Shown: positions 54,736-63,551 of the stretch, piece by piece
How the letters are laid out: every line of letters begins with the position of its first letter
How positions within the stretch are numbered: position 1 is the stretch's first letter
NCBI GenBank assembly: GCA_016705685.1
Contig: JADJLB010000010.1
Location: 1 to 64,000 of the forward strand
Origin: Propionivibrio sp.
Lineage (GTDB): Bacteria; Pseudomonadota; Gammaproteobacteria; Burkholderiales; Rhodocyclaceae
DNA length: 64,000 nt
Reading direction: 5' to 3'
Notes under the pieces: model-generated
Told to the model about the DNA's origin: nothing
The model's input: only the letters and a program-made list of their open reading frames with translations
Database searches by the model: none
Program-made: the position numbers and the translations under genes

Positions 54736-55226
54736 GCATCCGTATTCATGCGAAGAATCCGTCGGATGCTGTCGAAGCCGCCTATTTTCGCATCCAGCAT
54801 GAGCGCATGGCCGACGTGCCGATTCTCAATCCCGCACTTTCCGTTGAAGCCATCGATTTTCAGCGCTGGCAAGGGCATTGGCTGGGCGTCGTGGTTACGC
54901 CCTGGTGCATGAGCCTGCTTCTGGTGCCTGGAAGCGATCGTGACTGGATATCGGTGACCGATAACAGCCGCAGGTTCATTAATTTTTCGACAGGGGACTT
55001 CGCTTTCCTCGGTGGCGACGAAGCGGAGTTGGGTGAATATCAGAGCTGCCCGCTTTTCTCACCGATGGAAAGGTTTGCGGCGCAGCCCGAGGCCGTGATG
55101 ACAGCGCGTGCGGCAATGCTCGGCCTGCTTGCACCACTCTCGCCGGGCAAGCTCGATCAACCGCCAGGCGGCCCCTCGCTTTCGCGTCGGCGTTTCCTGG
55201 CTTTGGGAAGATCAGACCGGCGTTGA
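54732..55226 (+). CDS. hybE: Hydrogenase assembly chaperone HybE family
   Basis: A 164-residue member of the HybE/HupJ family, which guides cofactor-loaded hydrogenase subunits to the Tat system. Visible features are AAYFRIQHERMADVPILNP, LGVVVTPWCMSLLLVPG and a Pro-rich C-terminus. The last residues (SLSRRRFLALGRSDRR) resemble the twin-arginine box of a Tat signal. The ATG overlaps the preceding stop by 4 bases. Confidence 0.87.
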   Translation: MSIRIHAKNPSDAVEAAYFRIQHERMADVPILNPALSVEAIDFQRWQGHWLGVVVTPWCMSLLLVPGSDRDWISVTDNSRRFINFSTGDFAFLGGDEAELGEYQSCPLFSPMERFAAQPEAVMTARAAMLGLLAPLSPGKLDQPPGGPSLSRRRFLALGRSDRR

Positions 55227-55329
55227 GCCGTTTGGAAAATTAGCGTGGTACCGCAGCAGGGCCACTCCCTGTGTTTATAATTGGCAATTGCAGTCCTTAA
55301 TCAACCGACAGGTTTCAGGAACGCCAAAT

Positions 55330-55734
55330 ATGTCATCGTTCTCCGATTTCAACCAACAATCCGATGTCCGCACCGATGGTGAGCATCAGATTCAGCTGGA
55401 CATGCTATCCGCTCTATGCCGTGCGGTGCGAAAAAGCCCTCCTTCGGCCGAGGTTGGCGAAATTCTCGAGCGGCTTGTTGCCTATTGCGAGGCGCATTTC
55501 ATGTCTGAAGAACTCCTCATGCGTTTGAACAGTTATGACAGTTATGAAGAGCATGTCGGCGAGCACATCGGCTTGATGGACGATCTGGAGCGGATTACGT
55601 CCGCCCACAACTCGGGCAATTCCGGATTGCTCGCCGAGCAGGCCGATTCGGTTTTCAAGCTTATCGGCCAGCACATTGGCACCCATGACAAACGCTTTTC
55701 CGACTTCATGGCGGCGGGAATGCAGGGGAAATAG
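55330..55734 (+). CDS. Bacteriohemerythrin in the hydrogenase operon
   Basis: A 134-residue O2-binding protein with all seven canonical hemerythrin ligands: His19, His56, Glu60, His75, His79, His115 and Asp120. A di-iron site that binds O2 is therefore likely. It lies between hybE and hypA; the 103-base gap upstream may contain a weak promoter (TATAAT at 55276-55281). A long upstream frame from 55108 overlaps hybE and was rejected. In this position, O2 scavenging or delivery for hydrogenase maturation is inferred. Confidence 0.85.
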   Translation: MSSFSDFNQQSDVRTDGEHQIQLDMLSALCRAVRKSPPSAEVGEILERLVAYCEAHFMSEELLMRLNSYDSYEEHVGEHIGLMDDLERITSAHNSGNSGLLAEQADSVFKLIGQHIGTHDKRFSDFMAAGMQGK

Positions 55735-55773
55735 GCACAGCGCATCGCCGGGCTAGCGCCGGATTCTTTCGCC

Positions 55774-56115
55774 ATGCACGAAATGTCCTTGGCAGAAGGT
55801 GTGCTGCAGTTGATCGAAGATGCGGCGCGCCAGCAGGAATTCTCGAAAGTCACCACCGTGTGGCTGGAGATCGGCCAGCTCGCCGGGGTGGAGGCCGAAG
55901 CCATGAAATTTTGTTTCGACGCCGTGACGCGAGGAAGTTTGGCCGAAGGTGCAAAGTTGGAGATTATCGCCACACCGGGGACCGCCTGGTGCATGAACTG
56001 TTCATCTACGGTAGTGTGTTGCGAACGCTTCGGTGCGTGTCCGTCGTGTGGTTCGTACCAGATGCAGGTAACGGGCGGAGACGAAATGCGGGTCAAGGAA
56101 CTCGAAGTCGCCTAA
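55774..56115 (+). CDS. hypA: Hydrogenase nickel incorporation protein HypA
   Basis: A 113-residue nickel metallochaperone. The N-terminal Ni site is MHEMSL (His2), and the structural zinc site is two CxxC motifs in CMNC ... CPSC about 13 residues apart. It works with HypB to insert nickel into HybC. The start codon follows GCC and lies 39 bases after the hemerythrin stop; hypB follows after 12 bases. Confidence 0.95.
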   Translation: MHEMSLAEGVLQLIEDAARQQEFSKVTTVWLEIGQLAGVEAEAMKFCFDAVTRGSLAEGAKLEIIATPGTAWCMNCSSTVVCCERFGACPSCGSYQMQVTGGDEMRVKELEVA

Positions 56116-56127
56116 AGGGGAAAAAGC

Positions 56128-57063
56128 ATGTGTACAACCTGCGGATGTGCTACAGGAGAAGTGAAAATCGACGGCGCCGAGGTGCAACACGACGACGCCC
56201 ACGGGCATCGACATGTCCATACCCATGCCGATGGAACGACCCATGCCCATGGATACAAAACTGGGCATACTCACGAACACGCGCACAGCCATGATCATGC
56301 CCCGCGCTATGCGCCGTCGCATTCGCATGCACCGGGCATGGATGGCCGGCGCATGGTGCAGATCGAACAGGACATCCTGGCCAAGAACAATGCGTATGCT
56401 GCCCGGAATCGCAAATGCTTGCTCAATCTCGGCATCTTTGCGTTGAATCTGGTGTCCAGCCCGGGATCGGGCAAGACCACGCTGTTGTGCAAGACCATCA
56501 GCATGCTGGGCGATGTCCCGGTAGCCGTGATCGAAGGCGATCAGCAGACCAGTCAGGACGCCGAACGCATTCGCGCGACGGGCGCCCCGGCGATCCAGAT
56601 CAATACCGGCAAGGGCTGTCATCTGGACGCCTACATGGTCGGTCATGCGATGGACAAGCTGGATCTGGTCAAGGATTCTCTGCTGCTGATCGAAAACGTC
56701 GGCAATCTGGTCTGCCCGGCTGCTTTCGATCTGGGAGAAGCGCACAAAGTGGCCATTCTGTCGGTGACCGAAGGCGCCGACAAACCGATCAAGTACCCGG
56801 ATATGTTTCGTGCTGCCAGCCTCATGCTGCTGAACAAAATCGACCTCTTGCCGTATGTGGATTTCGATATGGATGCCGCCATTGCTTATTCCCGACGGGT
56901 CAATCCTGGCATACGAGTGATCTGCGTCTCGGCCACCAGTAGTGAAGGAATGGATGAATGGCTGGCTTATCTCCGTGATGGCATGGCAGTTGCGGGTACA
57001 GCCAAACGTCAATCGCCTGATCCATGCAACCAGCAGATCGCCGAACTTGAGGTGCCGTTGTAG
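56128..57063 (+). CDS. hypB: Hydrogenase nickel GTPase HypB with His-rich nickel store
   Basis: A 311-residue SIMIBI GTPase. The N-terminal CTTCGC motif (high-affinity Ni site) is followed by about 17 histidines between residues 21 and 67, a nickel-storage region as in other His-rich HypB. The G domain has the P-loop [11 protein letters not shown] (about 111-121), ENVGNLVCP and [11 protein letters not shown] hydrolysis drives nickel transfer from HypA to HybC. A GGGGAAAAA sequence is the RBS. Confidence 0.95.
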   Translation: MCTTCGCATGEVKIDGAEVQHDDAHGHRHVHTHADGTTHAHGYKTGHTHEHAHSHDHAPRYAPSHSHAPGMDGRRMVQIEQDILAKNNAYAARNRKCLLNLGIFALNLVSSPGSGKTTLLCKTISMLGDVPVAVIEGDQQTSQDAERIRATGAPAIQINTGKGCHLDAYMVGHAMDKLDLVKDSLLLIENVGNLVCPAAFDLGEAHKVAILSVTEGADKPIKYPDMFRAASLMLLNKIDLLPYVDFDMDAAIAYSRRVNPGIRVICVSATSSEGMDEWLAYLRDGMAVAGTAKRQSPDPCNQQIAELEVPL

Positions 57064-57074
57064 CGGCCGCGGCC

Positions 57075-59399
57075 TTGACCGGCAACGCTGTCATTGCATG
57101 CCGGATCCGTGTAACCGGAATTGTCCAGGGGGTTGGTTTCCGCCCTTTTGTCTGGCATCTGGCACAAGAGCTTGAGCTCAGCGGCTGGGTGCGCAACGAT
57201 TCGGAAGGCGTCGAGATTGCCGCCGAAGGCGCGCAAGCCCAAGTTGATGCGCTGTTGCAACGACTGCGTTCGGAGGCGCCCCCTCTGGCCCGTGTTGACA
57301 CGGTAGTCGCAGTCGATGCCGTACCGGATGGGCTGGCCGGCTTTGCCATCGCCGAAAGCACCGATCGCGAACGTGCTACAACTCAAACGGCCATCGGTCC
57401 CGATGTGGCCGTATGCACGGAGTGTCTAGCTGAATTGTTCGATCCGTCGGATCGCCGCTGGCGCCATGCCTTCATCACCTGCACCCACTGTGGGCCGCGT
57501 TATACGGTAACGCGCGCGCTTCCCTACGACCGGCCGCAAACTAGCCTGGCACCGTTTCCGCTGTGCCCGGCCTGCGCTGCCGAGTACGGTTCTCCCGCGG
57601 ATCGTCGCTTTCATGCCGAAACGACGTGTTGTCCGCAGTGTGGCCCCCGGCTATCGCTCACTGATCTTCAGGGCAACGCCGTTGACGGCGACCCGATCAC
57701 CGCGACCCTGCAACTGTTGCGCTCAGGGTCCATCGTCGCCATCAAGGGCCTCGGCGGTTTTCATCTGGCCTGCGATGCACAAAGTGCCGCCACGGTGGCG
57801 CGGTTGCGCCAGCGCAAGAACCGGGAAGAAAAGCCCTTTGCGGTGATGACCGCCAACACCCCCAGCCTGGAGTACTACGCACATTTCTCCACTCAGGAAC
57901 AGGCTCTGCTCGAAAGCCGCGAGCGCCCGGTCGTCCTGCTTCGGGCACAGCCTGGGCGCACAGCCACCTTGCCCGGCGTGGCCCCCGACCTGCGCTGGCT
58001 GGGGGCCATGCTGCCCTGCACGCCGATTCACTTTCTGCTGTTCCACGAAGCCGCAAATCGCCCCTCCGGGCGCCAATGGCTGGCGGCACCCCAGGATTTG
58101 GTTCTGGTCATGACCAGTGCCAACCCCGGTGGCGAACCCATTGTCTACACCAACGCCGAAGCACGCACGCGCCTGATAGGCATCGCCGACGCCATTCTGG
58201 ATCATGATCGCGACATTGTTTCTCGCTGCGACGACAGCGTAATTCGTGTTATTGACCGAAAGCCACAGTTCATCCGGCGCAGCCGGGGTTACGCGTCCGA
58301 TGCGATCCGCCTGCCACGCGCCGGCACTTCGGTGCTGGCCTTTGGCGCACATCTCAAGAGCAGCGTTTGTCTGACTCGCGGCAACGAAGCCTATCTGTCG
58401 CCGCATATCGGCGATCTCGACAACGCCGCCACATGCGCCTTCCTTGAGGAGACTGTGAGCCGCATGCAGGCCTTGCTGGAAATAAAACCGGAGATCATCG
58501 CCCACGATCTTCACCCCGATTACTTCAGTACGCGAGCGGCCATCGAATTTGCCGGCCGCCACAACTTGCCGGTATTCGCCGTGGCGCATCATCACGCGCA
58601 CATTGCTGCGGTCTGCGCCGAGCATGGTCAATCTGCCCCTGTGTTGGGCCTGGCACTGGACGGCGTCGGGCTCGGCCCGGATGGCGAAGCGTGGGGCGGT
58701 GAACTGCTCCGAGTGGAGGGCGCGAATTGCCAGCGCCTGGGGCACCTCAGACCTCTGCCATTGCCCGGTGGCGACCGCGCGGCACGCCAACCGTGGCGCA
58801 TGGCGGCGGCCATTCTGCATGAGCAGGGACGTAATGCCGAAATTAAAACGCGTTTTCAGCAAGCCGGGGCCGGCACGGTGGCGACCATGCTTCAACGGCA
58901 ACTGAATTGTCCCCGCACCTCGAGCATGGGACGTCTCTTCGATGCCGCTGCCGGCTTGCTGGGCCTGTGCGCGGAGATGAAATACGAGGCCCAGGCCGCC
59001 ATCCTGGTTGAGCAGGCGGCAAGCCGTCATATCGAAAAATACGGCTGGCCGCGGGCGATCGAGGAGGGCTGGCGCATCCGCGCTGACGGGCAGCTCGATC
59101 TGTTGCCCGCCCTGGCATCGCTCGACGGGGCGCATGACGTTGAACTAGCCGCGGCCCAGTTTCATGCCACGCTGGTTGCCGCCCTGGCCGCGTGGGTCGA
59201 ACAGGCAGCAAAAGCCAGTGGTTTGGAGACGCTGGCGTGCGCCGGAGGCTGCTTCCATAACGCCTTGTTGTCCATCGGACTAAGGCAAACTCTCGAGCAA
59301 CGCGGTATCATCGTCCTGGCGCCGGCGCGCTTGTCGCCTGGCGATGCCGCCATCGCTCTCGGGCAAGCCTGGGTGGCGATTCAATCTTTGGAGTCGTGA
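57075..59399 (+). CDS. hypF: Carbamoyltransferase HypF (cyanide ligand synthesis)
   Basis: A 774-residue enzyme that transfers carbamoyl from carbamoyl phosphate to HypE. Domains in order: acylphosphatase (GIVQGVGFRPFVWHL, about 15-100), zinc-finger domain (CTECLAEL, CTHCGPRY, CPACAAEY, CPQCGPRL, about 110-195), YrdC-like ATP-binding domain (about 200-390) and Kae1-like carbamoyltransferase (HHHAHIAAV near residue 500). It begins at a TTG at 57075; no ATG or GTG is in frame between the upstream stop and the acylphosphatase motif. Confidence 0.93.
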   Translation: MTGNAVIACRIRVTGIVQGVGFRPFVWHLAQELELSGWVRNDSEGVEIAAEGAQAQVDALLQRLRSEAPPLARVDTVVAVDAVPDGLAGFAIAESTDRERATTQTAIGPDVAVCTECLAELFDPSDRRWRHAFITCTHCGPRYTVTRALPYDRPQTSLAPFPLCPACAAEYGSPADRRFHAETTCCPQCGPRLSLTDLQGNAVDGDPITATLQLLRSGSIVAIKGLGGFHLACDAQSAATVARLRQRKNREEKPFAVMTANTPSLEYYAHFSTQEQALLESRERPVVLLRAQPGRTATLPGVAPDLRWLGAMLPCTPIHFLLFHEAANRPSGRQWLAAPQDLVLVMTSANPGGEPIVYTNAEARTRLIGIADAILDHDRDIVSRCDDSVIRVIDRKPQFIRRSRGYASDAIRLPRAGTSVLAFGAHLKSSVCLTRGNEAYLSPHIGDLDNAATCAFLEETVSRMQALLEIKPEIIAHDLHPDYFSTRAAIEFAGRHNLPVFAVAHHHAHIAAVCAEHGQSAPVLGLALDGVGLGPDGEAWGGELLRVEGANCQRLGHLRPLPLPGGDRAARQPWRMAAAILHEQGRNAEIKTRFQQAGAGTVATMLQRQLNCPRTSSMGRLFDAAAGLLGLCAEMKYEAQAAILVEQAASRHIEKYGWPRAIEEGWRIRADGQLDLLPALASLDGAHDVELAAAQFHATLVAALAAWVEQAAKASGLETLACAGGCFHNALLSIGLRQTLEQRGIIVLAPARLSPGDAAIALGQAWVAIQSLES

Positions 59400-59400
59400 T

Positions 59401-59634
59401 ATGTGCCTCGCACTTCCGGTCAGAGTGGTGGAACTTGGCCCTGCCGAAACGGCCATCGTCGATCTTGGCGGCGTCAGGAAGGAAATATCGCTGTCGCTGC
59501 TCGATGACGTCAGTATTGGCGATTACGTAATTCTGCATGCCGGCTATGCGCTGTCGAAACTTGACCCCGAGGAGGCCGAGAAAACCCTGGCGCTTTTTGC
59601 CGAGTGGGATGCGCCTGAGCTTTCCGCGTCGTGA
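59401..59634 (+). CDS. hypC: Hydrogenase chaperone HypC (second copy)
   Basis: A 77-residue HypC with MCLALPVRVV at the start; Cys2 binds iron and HypD. It begins one base after hypF and overlaps hypD by 4 bases, the usual hypCD linkage. Two HypC-type genes allow one to act as general Fe(CN)2CO carrier and the other to bind HybC specifically. Confidence 0.93.
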   Translation: MCLALPVRVVELGPAETAIVDLGGVRKEISLSLLDDVSIGDYVILHAGYALSKLDPEEAEKTLALFAEWDAPELSAS

Positions 59635-60770
59635 AGTATATTGACGAATTCCGTGATGGCGAAGTCGCCAAGACTTTGGCGGGAAAGATTGCTGCGCTCG
59701 TGGAACCGGGCCGACGTTACAGTTTCATGGAGTTCTGTGGCGGGCATACCCACGCCATTTCACGTTATGGCCTGAGCGATCTGCTGCCCGAGAGCCTGCG
59801 CCTGGTCCATGGTCCCGGTTGCCCGGTTTGCGTATTGCCGATCGGACGCGTAGACATGGCGATCAAGCTGGCCCTTGATCAGCAAGTGATTCTATGTACC
59901 TATGGCGATACCCTGCGCGTACCGGCGTCCGATGGTCTGTCGCTGATGAAGGCCAAGGCCGGAGTGGGCGCGCGAAGCGGGGATATACGCATGGTATACT
60001 CGACGCTCGACGCCTTGCAGATCGCCCGGGACAATCCCGAACGCGAAGTGGTTTTCTTTGCTATCGGCTTCGAGACCACCACCCCACCGACAGCGCTGGC
60101 GATCCAGCAGGCGCAACGCGAGCAACTGAGCAACTTCAGTGTGCTGTGCTGTCATGTACTGACGCCGGCGGCCATCAGCACGATTCTGGAATCGCCAGAG
60201 GTCCGCCAGTGGGGTACGGTGCCGATCGACGGCTTCATCGGACCGGCGCATGTGTCGACCGTAATTGGCAGTCGACCCTACGAGTTTTTTGCCGAGGAAT
60301 ATCGCAAACCCGTGGTGATCGCCGGTTTTGAGCCGCTGGACGTGATGCAGGCGATTCTGATGTTGGTCAGGCAGGTCAATGAAGGTCGTGCCGAGGTGGA
60401 AAACGAATTCTCGCGGGCAGTCAACCGGGAGGGCAACCTCAAGGCACAGGATCGTGTCGCCGAAGTCTTTGAACTTCGCCGAGAATTCGAGTGGCGTGGC
60501 CTTTCGGTGGTGCCGTATTCAGCGCTGAGGATACGCGAGCACTATGCCGCGTTCGATGCCGAGCGGCGATTCAAGCTCGACTATCGCTCCGTACCCGACA
60601 ACAAGGCGTGTGAATGCGGCGCAATCTTGCGCGGGGTCAAGCGACCTCAGGAATGCAAGATTTTCGGCACGGTCTGCACCCCGGCAAATCCGATCGGCTC
60701 GTGCATGGTCAGCAGCGAAGGGGCGTGCGCCGCCCATTACAGCTACGGGCGTTACAAGGAATTGAGCTGA
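59631..60770 (+). CDS. hypD: Hydrogenase Fe-ligand assembly protein HypD
   Basis: A 379-residue [4Fe-4S] protein that holds the iron while CN and CO ligands are added. Motifs are CGGHTHAISRYG, GPGCPVCVLP, GFETTTPPT and the C-terminal cluster-binding region with CECGAIL and several more cysteines. It starts at a GTG overlapping the hypC stop (GTGA). The 3' end overlaps the hypE ATG by one base. Confidence 0.95.
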   Translation: MKYIDEFRDGEVAKTLAGKIAALVEPGRRYSFMEFCGGHTHAISRYGLSDLLPESLRLVHGPGCPVCVLPIGRVDMAIKLALDQQVILCTYGDTLRVPASDGLSLMKAKAGVGARSGDIRMVYSTLDALQIARDNPEREVVFFAIGFETTTPPTALAIQQAQREQLSNFSVLCCHVLTPAAISTILESPEVRQWGTVPIDGFIGPAHVSTVIGSRPYEFFAEEYRKPVVIAGFEPLDVMQAILMLVRQVNEGRAEVENEFSRAVNREGNLKAQDRVAEVFELRREFEWRGLSVVPYSALRIREHYAAFDAERRFKLDYRSVPDNKACECGAILRGVKRPQECKIFGTVCTPANPIGSCMVSSEGACAAHYSYGRYKELS

Positions 60771-61843
60771 TGGCTGGCGCAAGAGGCGTTAGAAGCGATT
60801 ACGTGCGTTCACTGGACCTGAAACACGGCCGGGTCGATCTGACGCATGGCTCGGGTGGACGCGCCATGATGCAACTCATTAGCGAACTGTTTGCCCGGCA
60901 TCTGGGCAACGAGTATCTCGGTCAGGGCAATGATGGCGCCCTCCTGCCGGCACCAGTGATTGACGGCAAGCCATGCCGGTTGGTGATGTCCACCGATTGT
61001 CACGTGGTGACGCCGTTGTTCTTTCCGGGAGGTGACATCGGTTGTCTCTCGGTACATGGCACCCTCAATGATGTGGCGGTGATGGGCGCTACGCCGCTTT
61101 ACCTGGCGGCGGGGTTCATCCTGGAAGAGGGCTTTCCATTGGGCGATCTGGCGTGCATCGTCGAATCGATGGCCAATGCCGCCCGTCAGGCCGGCGTACC
61201 GGTAGTGACGGGCGATACCAAGGTGGTCGAGCGCGGCAAGGGCGATGGCGTATTCATCACCACCACGGGTGTCGGCATCCTGCCTGACAGCGTGCAACTT
61301 GGCGGTGAGCGGGCACGGCCAGGCGACGTGGTGCTGGTTTCCGGAACCATGGGCGACCATGGCGTGGCGATCATGAGCAAGCGCGAGAACCTTTCCTTCG
61401 ACGCGCCGATCGAATCCGACACGGCGGCATTGCATGGCCTGATTGCCGCCATGCTGGCCACCCAGGCCGACATCCGTTGTCTGCGCGATCCCACGCGCGG
61501 CGGCTTGGCGTCCACGCTCAATGAAATCGCCAGCCAGTCGGGCGTGGGTATGATGTTGAACGAGAAGGCGATTCCGGTGAAACCAGTGGTTGTTGCCGCC
61601 TGCGAATTCCTCGGCCTCGACCCTCTTTACGTCGCCAATGAAGGCAAATTGCTGGCCATCTGCGCGGCGGCCGATGCCGGGCGTCTGCTGGAAGCGATGC
61701 GCGCCCATCCACTGGCGAGGGAAGCGGCGCTGATCGGCGAGGTGATTGCCGACGACCATCATTTCGTGCAGCTCACCACCGCTTTTGGCGGCCGACGTAT
61801 TGTCGATTGGCTGGCCGGCGATCAGTTGCCGCGCATCTGCTGA
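60770..61843 (+). CDS. hypE: Hydrogenase maturation protein HypE
   Basis: A 357-residue AIR-synthase-like enzyme that dehydrates the carbamoyl group on its C-terminal cysteine to a thiocyanate and gives CN to HypCD. The C-terminus ends in LPRIC, the essential PRIC-type tail. HGSGGRAMMQLI and GDTKVVERGKGDG motifs are present. The ATG at 60770 shares one base with the hypD stop; the longer frame into hypD was rejected. Confidence 0.95.
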   Translation: MAGARGVRSDYVRSLDLKHGRVDLTHGSGGRAMMQLISELFARHLGNEYLGQGNDGALLPAPVIDGKPCRLVMSTDCHVVTPLFFPGGDIGCLSVHGTLNDVAVMGATPLYLAAGFILEEGFPLGDLACIVESMANAARQAGVPVVTGDTKVVERGKGDGVFITTTGVGILPDSVQLGGERARPGDVVLVSGTMGDHGVAIMSKRENLSFDAPIESDTAALHGLIAAMLATQADIRCLRDPTRGGLASTLNEIASQSGVGMMLNEKAIPVKPVVVAACEFLGLDPLYVANEGKLLAICAAADAGRLLEAMRAHPLAREAALIGEVIADDHHFVQLTTAFGGRRIVDWLAGDQLPRIC

Positions 61844-61853
61844 GGGTCGAGCG

Positions 61854-63551
61854 ATGCGTATCCTGCTGCTCACCCACGCTTTCAACAGCCTGACGCAGCG
61901 ACTTTCCGCCGAACTCCAACTGAGAGGGCACGAGATCTCGATCGAGTTCGATATTGCCGATTCGGTGACCGAAGAAGCCGTGACGCTGTTCCGGCCGGAA
62001 ATCATCGTCGCGCCCTACCTGCGTCGCGCAATTCCCGAATCCGTCTGGTCGCAATACCGCTGTCTGATCGTCCATCCCGGGGTCGTCGGCGATCGGGGGC
62101 CGTCGGCGCTCGACTGGGCGATTCAGGAGGGTGCAAGCGAGTGGGGCGTCACCGTCTTGCAAGCCGAATCGGAGATGGATGCCGGGCCGGTTTGGGCGAG
62201 CGCAAATTTCCCCATGCGGGCGGTGAAGAAGTCGAGCCTCTATCGCCACGAAGTGACAAAGGCCGCGACCAGCGCCGTACTGCTCGCGGTGGAACGGGCT
62301 GCTGGCCAAGACTTTCAGCCGCAACGCCCGTGCAGCAGTCAGTGGCGGCCCTTGATGCGACAGGCCGAGCGCCGCATCGACTGGCAGCTTGACGGCAGCG
62401 CGACCGTATTGCGCAAGATGGGCGCCGCGGATGGATTCCCCGGCGTGGCCGACCACCTTTTCGGCCAGGACTGCCATCTGTTCGACGCCTGGCCTGAATC
62501 GGAACGGCGGGGTTCGCCCGGCACCGTGATCGGCCGGCGCGCAACGGCCTTGTTGCGGGCAACAACCGATGGCGCCGTGTGGATCGGCCATGTCAAGCTT
62601 GGCCACAGCATCAAGCTGCCTGCGACCCTGGCCTTTCAAGACGAATCGCTGACGGTGCCTGAATTGCCTTTGGCTGGGTGGTGGCGCGCCGCTGCACCGA
62701 CCTGGCAGGACATCGCCTACGATGAAACCGGTGTCGTCGGTTTCCTGCATTTCGAGTTTTACAATGGCGCGATGTCTACCGCGCAATGCGAACGCTTGCG
62801 TGAGGCATTGGCCTGGGCCAAACAGCGCCCGGTGCGAATCCTGGTGCTGATGGGCGGAGCCGATTTCTGGTCAAATGGCATTCACCTTAACGTGATCGAA
62901 GCCGCCAGCCTGAACAATGGCTCTGCGGCTGACGAATCCTGGCGTAACATCAATGCGATGAACGATCTGGCGCGGGATGTGATAAACACACAGCAACAGC
63001 TTACCGTAGCCGCACTGGGCGGCAATACCGGAGCCGGCGGCTGTTTTCTGGCGCGCGCCGCCGACCTGGTCTGGGCACGCGACGGGGTGATGCTGAACCC
63101 TCACTACAAGAACATGGGCAATCTGTACGGTTCGGAGTACTGGACTTACCTGTTGCCGCGCCGGGTTGGGGAAGACGCAGCGCTGGCCATCATGCGCGAC
63201 CGCCAGCCCTTGACGGCGCAGCGTGCCGTGGAGATTGGCTTCACCGATGCCTGCCTGAGTGAAGACTCGGGTGTCTTTCGCGCCGAAGTGGCACAACGCG
63301 CCGCCGAACTGGCGAGCGATCCCCACTTTGAAGCAAGACTTGGCGAGAAACTTGCCGCGCGCACCAGGGACGAAGCCGTCAAGCCGCTATCGGCCTACCG
63401 CGAGGAAGAGCTGATGCACATGCGACGCAATTTTTACGGCTTCGACCCGAGCTATCACATCGCCAGGCATCATTTCGTGCGCAAATCGCCGCTGTCCTGG
63501 ACGCCACGTCATCTGGCGCGCCATCGCGATCTGGGATGGCGCATTCCGTGA
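61854..63551 (+). CDS. hypX: HypX/HoxX: aerobic CO-ligand synthesis for [NiFe] hydrogenase
   Basis: A 565-residue two-domain protein. The N-terminal half is like formyltransferases (HPGVVGDRGPSALDWAI, His74 and Asp80), and the C-terminal half is a crotonase/enoyl-CoA hydratase fold (GGADFWSNGIHLNVIE, GAGGCFLA region). HypX makes CO from formyl-tetrahydrofolate through formyl-CoA and is typical of aerobic hydrogenase maturation in Ralstonia. The ATG at 61854 follows hypE by 10 bases. Its stop overlaps the next GTG. Confidence 0.92.
   Translation: MRILLLTHAFNSLTQRLSAELQLRGHEISIEFDIADSVTEEAVTLFRPEIIVAPYLRRAIPESVWSQYRCLIVHPGVVGDRGPSALDWAIQEGASEWGVTVLQAESEMDAGPVWASANFPMRAVKKSSLYRHEVTKAATSAVLLAVERAAGQDFQPQRPCSSQWRPLMRQAERRIDWQLDGSATVLRKMGAADGFPGVADHLFGQDCHLFDAWPESERRGSPGTVIGRRATALLRATTDGAVWIGHVKLGHSIKLPATLAFQDESLTVPELPLAGWWRAAAPTWQDIAYDETGVVGFLHFEFYNGAMSTAQCERLREALAWAKQRPVRILVLMGGADFWSNGIHLNVIEAASLNNGSAADESWRNINAMNDLARDVINTQQQLTVAALGGNTGAGGCFLARAADLVWARDGVMLNPHYKNMGNLYGSEYWTYLLPRRVGEDAALAIMRDRQPLTAQRAVEIGFTDACLSEDSGVFRAEVAQRAAELASDPHFEARLGEKLAARTRDEAVKPLSAYREEELMHMRRNFYGFDPSYHIARHHFVRKSPLSWTPRHLARHRDLGWRIP

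Noticed and set aside
57723-59135. 470-codon open frame on the minus strand inside hypF
   Set aside because: Shadow of hypF; no recognisable motif, low-complexity composition.
60809-62005. 398-codon open frame on the minus strand across hypE and hypX
   Set aside because: Antisense to two genes with full motif support.
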